DNA from: Spirochaetaceae bacterium
Lineage (GTDB): Bacteria; Spirochaetota; Spirochaetia; DSM-27196; PWMO01
Length of the DNA stretch: 10,864 nt
Reading direction: 5' to 3'
Assembly: GCA_003558175.1 (NCBI GenBank)
Contig: PWMO01000446.1
Coordinates: 1-10,864 of the forward strand
Shown here: one piece after another, positions 1 through 6,121 of the stretch
How the letters are laid out: each line of letters begins with the position of its first letter
Numbering within the stretch: the stretch's first letter is position 1
Program-made: the position numbers and the translations under genes
The notes under the pieces: model-generated
What the model saw: the letters and a program-made list of their open reading frames with translations, nothing else
Told to the model about the DNA's origin: nothing
Database searches by the model: none

Positions 1-74
1 GCGGCGGCCGGAGCGGCGCCGCAGGCCGGGCAGTGGTGCCGCTCCGGACGGCGTTGCCGAGAACACGCCTCTGA
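1..74 (+). other. Possible 3' end of an upstream gene (left edge)
   Basis: One forward frame is open from base 3 to a TGA at 72-74, nine bases before the rsmG start. This spacing would suit the tail of an upstream co-transcribed gene; mnmG often precedes rsmG in bacteria. The roughly 23 residues it encodes are rich in Arg, Gly and Ala and show no motif I recognise. The rsmG frame itself is also open to the left edge, so this stretch could instead belong to a longer rsmG or be plain intergenic DNA. Confidence 0.2.
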
Positions 75-82
75 GCGCGCCC

Positions 83-793
83 GTGCGCAGCTCTGGGCTC
101 AGCGACACCGATCGCGCCCTGCTGCGCGAAGGGCTCTCGACGCTGGCCCTCCCGGCCGACCATTCCGTACTTGAGAAGCTGGGGCGCTACCTGGCGGAAC
201 TGCAGCTCTGGAGCCGCCGGACCGATCTGGTACGCTTTGCCGATACGCGGGAACTCATCGTGCGCCACGTGCTCGACAGCGTGGCCCCTGCCGCCATCCT
301 TATCGATGCGCTGCGCAGGCGAGGGATCGAGCCGGAGCGAGCCCGTGCCTGCGATGCAGGCTCGGGAGCGGGGCTGCCCGGTGTGCCGCTCGCTCTCTGT
401 ATGCCGTTTCAAAGCGTCCATCTACTGGAACGCTCCGCGTCGCGGGTGGCCTTTCTGCAGACCGTGTGCGCCGTTGTGCAACGTCCCGGCCTTTCGGTCA
501 TTGAAGGCGACCTGGCACTGCCGGCGGACCGCTTCGACCTGGTGCTGGTGCGCGCGCTCAGCCCTTTCGACGAGGCTGCCGTGCGCGGGCTGGCGCGAGC
601 GGTTGCCGATGCGGGCGTGCTTGCCCTCTACCAGGGTAAACCGGAGACGGCGCGAGCCGCGGCGCGACGGTTGAGGAGCTGGTTTGCGGCGGTGGACGTA
701 CTACCGGTTACGGTGCCGTACCTCGGGGCCGAGCGGCACATGGTCGTGGCGCACTCCGTCACGGGATCAAGTGCACTCCGTCACGAGATCTGA
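83..793 (+). CDS. rsmG: 16S rRNA (guanine(527)-N7)-methyltransferase RsmG (GidB)
   Basis: RsmG uses S-adenosylmethionine to methylate N7 of G527 in the 530 loop of 16S rRNA; loss of the family enzyme in other bacteria gives low-level streptomycin resistance. The 236 residues are close to the usual 205-240. Visible family signatures are the N-terminal helix with the RHVLDS box (residues 61-66), the SAM-binding loop GSGAGLPG (93-100) followed by VPLAL, an acidic residue after the second strand (LLERSASR, E116), and the VRALSPF motif (156-162) matching the family SRAxxxL segment. The GTG at 83 is chosen because it gives a family-like N-terminus; there is no strong Shine-Dalgarno and the frame stays open upstream, so the exact start is uncertain. 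The C-terminus (VAHSVTGSSALRHEI) is encoded by a short tandem duplication and overlaps the 3' end of the converging TPR gene by 13 bp. Confidence 0.95.
   Translation: MRSSGLSDTDRALLREGLSTLALPADHSVLEKLGRYLAELQLWSRRTDLVRFADTRELIVRHVLDSVAPAAILIDALRRRGIEPERARACDAGSGAGLPGVPLALCMPFQSVHLLERSASRVAFLQTVCAVVQRPGLSVIEGDLALPADRFDLVLVRALSPFDEAAVRGLARAVADAGVLALYQGKPETARAAARRLRSWFAAVDVLPVTVPYLGAERHMVVAHSVTGSSALRHEI
751..790. repeat. Two-copy near-tandem repeat, 22-bp period, at the rsmG 3' end
   Basis: GCACTCCGTCACGGGATC (751-768) recurs as GCACTCCGTCACGAGATC (773-790), one mismatch in 18 bp, with four bases (AAGT) between copies. Because 22 is not a multiple of three, the two copies are read in different frames of rsmG. 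The minus-strand stop of the TPR gene (781-783) lies in the second copy. Confidence 0.9.
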
Positions 794-2130
794 TTCAGGA
801 TCTTGACCAGTTCTTCCTTCTCAATCAGGTCGATCAGCCGAGCTTCAACAAAGCTCCTGGCACTGTCGGAAAACTCTCCTGCGGTCAGACAGAAGCCTCG
901 TCCCGCCTTGAGATCCTTGAGCCGGGCGTGAAAATCACGCAGCATGAGCTCGCCAATCTGTCCACTGGTGCGCAGGTAGCGAAAAAGAATCAGGTCAACC
1001 CACTTGGCCGTCTCGACCTCAGCCAGGATGTCGGCGTATTCGTTTCTGGTTACCGAAACGTCGGTGATCTTGATGCGCGCCTGGGGAAAGTAGTTATCAG
1101 TGATTTTGCGGCAGAGCGCCACGAATTCCGACGAGTTTGAAGCAAGAAACGTGTGCAGGTTCTTATTGGAATGCAGTTCGCGCATACGGCCGATCTGGGC
1201 CGACACGTCCTTATATCCCGGGCGCACCTTCTGAATCTGCTCGAGCAGTGCGAGCGCTTTGCCGATCTGCTGCTGTCGGCCGTACGCCCCGGAGAGGCGG
1301 TAGCGCAACTCAACGGCAATGTCGGGAGGTATTTCCGGATGACGCAGGCCCAACTCGAAATCCGTCTGTGCCTTCTCGTACTGCTTCTGCTTGAGCCGGA
1401 TGGTTCCGGCAAACAGCGACGAGCGCGGGCCAAAGGTTGGATCGGTGCGCAGGTGCGAAAAGATTCGTGCCGCCTGATCCTGCTGCCCGAGTTCAAAATG
1501 GGCCTGTGCCAGCACGAAAAGCGATTCTTTGTCGTCCGGTTGCAGTTCGAGCACGCGCTTCAGCAGCGCAATGGCATCGTTGTATTTTTTTATCTTGTAG
1601 AGCGCTTGCGCCAGATAGCGGTTCGTACCCGGGTGCTCGGGCTTCTCTTCGCGCGCCGCGCGCAGGTAAGAGACCGCCTTCTCGTAGTTGCGGCGCAGAA
1701 ACTCGAGGTAGCCCAGGTTGTAGTTGAGATCGAACCCTTCAGGGTTGAGCGAACGCGCGAACACAAGCGATTTGTAGGCCGATTCGTACTGCTTGAGTTG
1801 GACGCCGCAGAGCCCGTGACGCAGATTGACATAGTAACCGTCCATATCCGGGTTGGTGGCGCTGATATCGAGCAGCGCCGCATAGGTCTTCAGCGCCTTG
1901 TCCCAGTTCTGCTCTTCAAAGTAGAGGTCGGCCAACGTCTGGAGTGCTTCCGGGTCTTTGGGGTTCTGACTGAGCGCCCGATTGGCCTCGCGAACGATGG
2001 TCTCCCGGTCACGCTTGGCCTTGCGTTTACGAGCGGGTGCCGTCCCGCTTCCACGGAACAGAATCAGAGCGACACCGATGAGGACGAAGATCGTTGCAAT
2101 CAGAAGAGCAATCGCCGTAAATTGGACCAC
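781..2130 (-). CDS. Membrane-anchored TPR protein with degenerate Mrr-like C-terminal domain
   Basis: The 449-residue protein begins with one hydrophobic segment (about residues 5-25) followed by a strongly basic stretch (ARKRKAKR, 33-40). By the positive-inside rule this tethers a cytoplasmic body to the inner membrane. Residues ~42-305 are tetratricopeptide-type helical repeats, with recognisable A-L-Y/NYNLGYLEFLRRNYEKAV-like and YLAQALYKIKKYNDAI-like units, so the protein probably scaffolds protein contacts. Residues ~330-449 resemble the Mrr/restriction-endonuclease-like fold: an ADILAE strand carrying D367, a second strand ending ILFRYLR, a GRGFCLTAGEFSDSAR segment like the Mrr xKGxFxTTSGFSxEAR block, and RLIDLIEKEELVKIL at the end. 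The catalytic Q/E-x-K is replaced by L-F-R (R384), so nuclease activity is unlikely. The GTG at 2128-2130 is the only reasonable start: an in-frame TGA lies at 2152-2154 and no other start follows before the TM segment. No known gene name fits. Confidence 0.85.
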   Translation of the reverse strand: MVQFTAIALLIATIFVLIGVALILFRGSGTAPARKRKAKRDRETIVREANRALSQNPKDPEALQTLADLYFEEQNWDKALKTYAALLDISATNPDMDGYYVNLRHGLCGVQLKQYESAYKSLVFARSLNPEGFDLNYNLGYLEFLRRNYEKAVSYLRAAREEKPEHPGTNRYLAQALYKIKKYNDAIALLKRVLELQPDDKESLFVLAQAHFELGQQDQAARIFSHLRTDPTFGPRSSLFAGTIRLKQKQYEKAQTDFELGLRHPEIPPDIAVELRYRLSGAYGRQQQIGKALALLEQIQKVRPGYKDVSAQIGRMRELHSNKNLHTFLASNSSEFVALCRKITDNYFPQARIKITDVSVTRNEYADILAEVETAKWVDLILFRYLRTSGQIGELMLRDFHARLKDLKAGRGFCLTAGEFSDSARSFVEARLIDLIEKEELVKILNQIS

Positions 2131-2136
2131 TGCAGC

Positions 2137-2165
2137 ATTATCCGGCCGCCGTCACCGTCTGTCAA
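2137..2165 (-). promoter_or_regulatory. Sigma70-like promoter of the TPR gene (leaderless?)
   Basis: On the minus strand a perfect TTGACA -35 box (2160-2165) is followed, after exactly 17 bp, by GATAAT (2137-2142), five of six bases of the -10 consensus. Only six bases (GCTGCA) separate the -10 box from the GTG start, so the expected +1 coincides with the G of the start codon. There is no Shine-Dalgarno for this gene, which agrees with a leaderless transcript. Confidence 0.7.
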
Positions 2166-2196
2166 CCGACTCTTTCCGAGTGAAATACGAAACCCT

Positions 2197-2230
2197 GACC
2201 GGCACTACGGTTCGACCGGGACTACGGTTC
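2197..2230. repeat. 17-bp tandem direct repeat between divergent promoters (candidate operator)
   Basis: GACCGGCACTACGGTTC (2197-2213) is immediately followed by GACCGGGACTACGGTTC (2214-2230), 16 of 17 bases identical. The second copy ends one base before the plus-strand -35 box and the array lies 31 bp from the minus-strand -35 box. The position is what one would expect for a regulator serving both genes, but it could also be a neutral slippage duplication like others in this window. Confidence 0.75.
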
Positions 2231-2231
2231 G

Positions 2232-2260
2232 TTGACAAACTGCCGATAAAGAAATAGGCT
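2232..2260 (+). promoter_or_regulatory. Sigma70-like promoter of the Hsp70-SBD-like gene
   Basis: A perfect TTGACA (2232-2237) is separated by 17 bp from TAGGCT (2255-2260), which keeps the first, second and last bases of the -10 consensus. The expected start near 2266-2268 gives a leader of about 20 bases that contains the ribosome binding site. The weak -10 next to a repeat abutting the -35 is compatible with activator dependence. Confidence 0.5.
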
Positions 2261-2272
2261 CACTTTCGGGAC

Positions 2273-2279
2273 GAGGAGG
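2273..2279 (+). promoter_or_regulatory. Strong ribosome binding site fixing the GTG start at 2286
   Basis: GAGGAGG lies six bases before GTG 2286-2288. It decides the start of the downstream gene and shows that this genome uses canonical Shine-Dalgarno sites, in contrast to the divergent TPR gene, which has none. Confidence 0.8.
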
Positions 2280-2285
2280 CTGCAC

Positions 2286-3599
2286 GTGTCGGGTTCCCAT
2301 ATCGGGATAAAAATTGCGGATGGATCCTTTTATCCCATCTTCGAGAAGACTGCGCAAGGGAAGAAACGACTCACACTGACCACCGCCCATGAAGGCCAGC
2401 AGGCGGTTCACGTGTCACTGTACCAGGGCGACGACAGCGGCAACGCCGAGTACATCGGCACTCTGATGGTGGAGAACATAAGCCCGGCGGGTCAGGGTGA
2501 AGCCGAGATCAGTCTGGTGCTCGGTGTCGATGAATCGGGCAACCTCAACGCCACCGCCACCGACCTTGGTAGCGGCGAGTATCAGAGCCTTTCGGTGAGC
2601 CTCCAGTCCATTCATGAACAGAATCTGTACGAGATGCCCGATTTTTCGCTCGAAGAGGACGAGGGCGAAGAGTTCTCCGTTGACTATGAAGACGAAGACC
2701 AGCCGGCAGACGCGGAGATCGCGGATACCGAAGCTGCGGATACCGACGCCGCAGCGGGTTCCGAAGCCGCACCGGCATCGGAGCCGGAGGGTGAAGAACT
2801 CACACTGGACGAAGATTTCGATCTCGACGATCTGGATTCGCTCGATCTCGAACTGCCGGAGCCTGATACCGACGATCTCAATTCGATCGAGCAAGAGGGA
2901 GATTCCGCGGCAACAGAGGACAGCTTCACGTTTGACAGCGGCGAGGAGGCCGACGCTGAGTGGCAGGCAGCCCTCGATGCAGACGAACAGCGCTATGCCG
3001 GTGAGCCGGGCGTGGCGCAGCAAGCCACCGCTGCCGCACCTGAGGCTGCGGCCGAAGATGAGTTCGATCTCAGCCTGGACGAAGAAGACATCAGCCTGGA
3101 TTTAGGCGACGCTGAGGCAGACGAGGACGCCGATTCCGGCGCCGACGGCACGTTCGACGAGCTTGATGATCTCGGTGCCGACAGCGGCTTTGATCTGAGC
3201 GATCTGGGAGATCTGGACGATTACCAGCTGGACGAAGGTGAAGAAGCTGCAGGTCAACCGGCGGTCGAAGCCGCCGAAGAACCGGAGACTCCGGCAGCCG
3301 CGGCAGCGGAACCGGAACGCGCAGAATCGGCCGCTGCAACGCCGCGGACGGCGAGGATGGGGTTCACCGCCGACTTCGATACCGAACCGGCTCAACGCGG
3401 TGCGAGCGTGATTCTGTTCCTCGGGTTTGTCATACTGGCACTTGCAGCGCTCGGGTTTCTGACGTACATTATTTTCCGTGCGATCGAGAGTCCAAGCGTC
3501 CCGCCGATTGAGGCCGGGATCTCCCTGTTCTTGCCGTTCAGAACGCGTGGTGCGACCCTGTTGCGGCGCCTTTGGCAGCGCCGCAGTTCACCGACTTGA
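2286..3599 (+). CDS. Hsp70 substrate-binding-domain-like protein with acidic linker and C-terminal TM segment
   Basis: Residues ~5-107 of 437 follow the beta-sandwich peptide-binding domain of DnaK block by block: GIKIADGSFYPIFEK matches the strand and I-P-T-K entry, RLTLTTAHEGQQAVHVSLYQGD matches the DnaK F-S-T-A-E-D-N-Q-S-A-V-x-I-x-V-L-Q-G-E block, then YIGTLMVENISPAGQG (DnaK L-G-x-F-x-L-x-G-I-x-P-A-P-R-G), VLGVDESGNLNATATDLGSG (F-D-I-D-A-D-G-I-L-x-V-S-A-x-D-x-x-S-G) and a final SLSVSL strand. There is no ATPase domain and no alpha-helical lid. Residues ~119-350 are an Asp/Glu/Ala-rich, probably disordered linker with repeated FDLxxLxxL-type motifs near residues 178, 260, 290 and 302. One hydrophobic segment spans ~374-399, followed by a 38-residue basic tail. 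There is no signal peptide, so I infer a tail-anchored cytoplasmic protein that may bind extended peptides without ATP. The start is set by a strong RBS. No established gene name applies; function is unknown. Confidence 0.85.
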   Translation: MSGSHIGIKIADGSFYPIFEKTAQGKKRLTLTTAHEGQQAVHVSLYQGDDSGNAEYIGTLMVENISPAGQGEAEISLVLGVDESGNLNATATDLGSGEYQSLSVSLQSIHEQNLYEMPDFSLEEDEGEEFSVDYEDEDQPADAEIADTEAADTDAAAGSEAAPASEPEGEELTLDEDFDLDDLDSLDLELPEPDTDDLNSIEQEGDSAATEDSFTFDSGEEADAEWQAALDADEQRYAGEPGVAQQATAAAPEAAAEDEFDLSLDEEDISLDLGDAEADEDADSGADGTFDELDDLGADSGFDLSDLGDLDDYQLDEGEEAAGQPAVEAAEEPETPAAAAAEPERAESAAATPRTARMGFTADFDTEPAQRGASVILFLGFVILALAALGFLTYIIFRAIESPSVPPIEAGISLFLPFRTRGATLLRRLWQRRSSPT

Positions 3600-3613
3600 A
3601 CCCAACCGTCTAT

Positions 3614-3649
3614 TCACGCCGTCGCGTGCCGTCACGCCGTCGCGTGCCG
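3614..3649. repeat. Perfect 18-bp tandem duplication in the intergenic region 3600-3795
   Basis: TCACGCCGTCGCGTGCCG occurs twice head to tail (3614-3631 and 3632-3649) without mismatch. It begins 15 bases after the stop of the Hsp70-like gene and lies in the 196-bp gap before the lytic transglycosylase gene. The rest of the gap shows no clear promoter, terminator or small gene. Confidence 0.9.
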
Positions 3650-3795
3650 GCTTGAGTCTTTCACTGCGCGTGTCAGGCTGTTTTGGCCCGGGCGTTGCGG
3701 GGTGCACGCGCTGGTTGAGCCGGATGGCCGCGCCGCACCACTGGAAGGCAACGGACGGCGTGCGGTCGACTCTTGCGCGCTAACCGGACGTCGCT

Positions 3796-6021
3796 ATGCT
3801 GAGATTTGTCTCCTTTTGCGCGGCACTTCTGTTCTTGAGTCTGCCCGGATGCGCTGAGTACAGCGAGGTCTGGGGGTTCGACGTTGCCGCGGCGCGGGCC
3901 AAGCTCGAGAACGGCAATTTTGGTCCCTTCCTTGAAATCGATTTCTCCGAGGTCAACCCGTCCGAGGTACTGCGAATTGGTGACGGTGCCGCGTATTATC
4001 TTGCGTACGCGTTTCGGCAGGAGGGGCGCACTGAGGAGTCTCGGCATCTGTTCCGGCAGTCGTGGCGCGCCGACCCGGAACCGTGGCGCCGGGCTTCGTT
4101 GATCCGACTTCTCGACGACCTGCTGGAACAAGAACAGTATGCCGACGTTCTTGAACTTGCCGCTGAAGGACTCGCGCGCTACCCGGACGACGTTGAAGTA
4201 GAATCCTACCGCTACGAGGCTCTCTACCGCAGCAGGCAATACGCGGCGCTGCTGCTGGAACTCGACACGTTCGAGCGGATCCCACACGCCGCCGGTCGCT
4301 GGCTGCCGGTCGACCGGGCGTTGTGGATCGCCGTAGCCGCCTACCGACAGGATCGTCCGGATTGGGAAGAACAATTCCTGGCTGCGTTTCGCGATTATCG
4401 CGCGTCGGCACATCATTCGCGACTGTTCCTGTTTGCGGTTGCCGAGGGCGACATCCTCAACCGCTACCATCGGCCGCAATCGTTGCTGATTGAGGCCAGG
4501 TATCACCTTGCCGAAGACCGCCCCGGGCAAGCGGCGCGGATCTTCCGCGCGCTCATCAACGAATACGCCGAAAACCCGGAGATCGCTTCGGTTCTGGTGA
4601 ATGCGGCGGTACTGACCGACATTGGCCGCGCCACCGTTGCCGGCGGCGATTGGGCCCAGACGGCCGCAGCACTGCAGCGGCTGCTGCGGGTAGCCGAGAC
4701 GCACGGCAGCGCCTACGACCGCGCTCGAATACTCGAGTATCTCGGCAGGGTCCAGCGATCGGTGGGCAACCGCCCGGCGGCGCTGAACTCGTTCGAACAG
4801 GCGATGCAACTGGACCTTCGCGGGGCCGACCGAGACCGCGTACTGTGGTATCTGCTGCAGACTACGGTCGATCGGGATCCAGACGCAACCGTTGGGTTGC
4901 TGGAACGCTACGCCTCGGCCATCTCCAACCCTGCGCTGTTTCGCAACACGCTGGACGCGCTCGCCTCGCGTCTGGTGCAGCAGCGCAACTGGCCGGCGTT
5001 GCAGCGTGCGTGGGTGGCGCTGGAAGGGACGGTCGACGCGGGCAGTGTGGCACAGTATTCCATCATCAATGCCGTGGCGCTGCAGGCCGGCCTGACGGAG
5101 GGCGAAGAAGAAGACATTCGCAGCTACCTGCGCCAGGCGCAGCGACAGTGGGAGAATCCCTATTACGCGCTCCTGGCTGCGGTTCTGCTGGATCGAGACC
5201 GGGGGCTTCTGAACAGCAGACCGGAGGTGCCCGAGCCGGCCGAGCTCTCACCTGCCGACCCGTTGCCCGCCGAAGAACAAGACGCCGATTCCCTCGCGCA
5301 GGCGTATGCGCAGGCGTATGTAGACGGCTACTTTGCTTTCGGGCTGCTGGAGGAAGGCTACCGCCAGGCGCGGCAACGGGCGGATCGGCTCTCATCCGAG
5401 CGGCTTGCTCAGTATGCACAACGGCTTGGAGAAGCCTCCAACTATATAGACTCGATGCGGCTGATGGACGTGGTTGCCCGACGCGAAAACCGAATGCTGC
5501 CGCGGGAATGGGCCCTGGTGATGTATCCGCGCGCGTTTGGCGCTGAGATGGGAGCGGTGATCCGCGACGAGACCCTCGATCCGGAGCTGTTCTTTGCTCT
5601 GGTGCGTGAGGAGAGCTACTTCGACGCCGGGATCAGTTCACACGTAGGGGCGACGGGCCTGGCACAGCTCATGCCGGCAACGGCCGCCGAGGTTGCGCGC
5701 GCGATGCGTCTCGATAACCCCGTCCTGACAGACCCTGCGACCAATCTCGCGATTGGCGCGCGCTATCTGCGCGGCCTGATCAACCGGTTTGACTCCGTGC
5801 ACGATGCTCTTCTCGGTTACAATGCCGGTCCGACGCGGGCGCGCCGCTGGCGAGCGCAGAACGGCGCACTGCCGCCGATCCTTTTCCAGGAGGCGGTTCC
5901 CTTCCACGAGACACGCCACTACGTGCGCAAGATTTTCGTCAGCGCGGCGCACTATGGTGCGCTGTACGGCGGGCTGCAACCCCGGGCAGTGCTGCAGCAG
6001 ATCTTCTCCAACGGCTGGTAA
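3796..6021 (+). CDS. Slt70-like soluble lytic murein transglycosylase, predicted lipoprotein
   Basis: The enzyme cleaves the MurNAc-GlcNAc bond of peptidoglycan, leaving 1,6-anhydro-MurNAc ends, and should act in the periplasm. The first 18 residues form a lipoprotein signal (MLRFVSFCAALLFLSLPGC): the lipobox LPGC places a lipidated cysteine at position 19. Residues ~30-570 are alpha-helical, TPR-like repeats comparable to the U/L ring of Slt70, and ~580-735 are the GH23 SLT domain. Key motifs are VREESYF with the predicted catalytic E606 and S607, GLAQLMP (621-627) and LLGYNAGP (672-679), followed by ARRW and the HETRHYVRKI helix. At 741 residues it is about 100 longer than E. coli Slt70. 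ATG 3796 is chosen because it gives a complete lipoprotein signal; the Shine-Dalgarno is weak. ftsK follows 100 bp downstream on the same strand, so a shared role in wall remodelling at division is possible but not shown. The AQAY tetrapeptide repeat near residue 501 comes from a 12-bp duplication. Confidence 0.92.
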   Translation: MLRFVSFCAALLFLSLPGCAEYSEVWGFDVAAARAKLENGNFGPFLEIDFSEVNPSEVLRIGDGAAYYLAYAFRQEGRTEESRHLFRQSWRADPEPWRRASLIRLLDDLLEQEQYADVLELAAEGLARYPDDVEVESYRYEALYRSRQYAALLLELDTFERIPHAAGRWLPVDRALWIAVAAYRQDRPDWEEQFLAAFRDYRASAHHSRLFLFAVAEGDILNRYHRPQSLLIEARYHLAEDRPGQAARIFRALINEYAENPEIASVLVNAAVLTDIGRATVAGGDWAQTAAALQRLLRVAETHGSAYDRARILEYLGRVQRSVGNRPAALNSFEQAMQLDLRGADRDRVLWYLLQTTVDRDPDATVGLLERYASAISNPALFRNTLDALASRLVQQRNWPALQRAWVALEGTVDAGSVAQYSIINAVALQAGLTEGEEEDIRSYLRQAQRQWENPYYALLAAVLLDRDRGLLNSRPEVPEPAELSPADPLPAEEQDADSLAQAYAQAYVDGYFAFGLLEEGYRQARQRADRLSSERLAQYAQRLGEASNYIDSMRLMDVVARRENRMLPREWALVMYPRAFGAEMGAVIRDETLDPELFFALVREESYFDAGISSHVGATGLAQLMPATAAEVARAMRLDNPVLTDPATNLAIGARYLRGLINRFDSVHDALLGYNAGPTRARRWRAQNGALPPILFQEAVPFHETRHYVRKIFVSAAHYGALYGGLQPRAVLQQIFSNGW
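5296..5319. repeat. 12-bp in-frame tandem duplication inside the transglycosylase gene
   Basis: GCGCAGGCGTAT is repeated exactly (5296-5307, 5308-5319), encoding an AQAY-AQAY duplication in a helical part upstream of the catalytic domain. The reading frame is preserved. Confidence 0.9.
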
Positions 6022-6121
6022 TCGACCAGGCCGGAAATCCCGCGGCCATCGGTGCATCGGCACGCGGAATTCCCATCGACTGCGTGTCAACGTGCGCGCC
6101 TGACGTTCCGATACATAAGAT

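Noticed and set aside
786..803. AGATC...GATCT hairpin at the rsmG/TPR convergence as terminator
   Set aside because: Only five base pairs, AT-poor flanks and no T-run; it overlaps both coding ends.
1153..2235. Open frame of 360 codons antisense to the TPR gene
   Set aside because: No recognisable domain; it is opposite a protein with clear TPR and TM features and runs through the divergent promoter region.
3562..3585. Inverted repeat TGCGGCGC / GCGCCGCA as terminator of the Hsp70-like gene
   Set aside because: It lies inside the coding sequence, before the stop, and no T-run follows; most likely chance in GC-rich DNA.
3478..3783. Open frame of 101 codons covering the gap after the Hsp70-like gene
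   Set aside because: No RBS and no domain, and it reads through the tandem repeat; kept only as part of the frameshift question about the preceding gene's tail.
3673..4809. Open frame of 378 codons opposite the transglycosylase N-terminal region
   Set aside because: Arg/Pro-rich composition typical of antisense GC-rich frames; the plus-strand frame has a lipobox and continues into an intact SLT domain.
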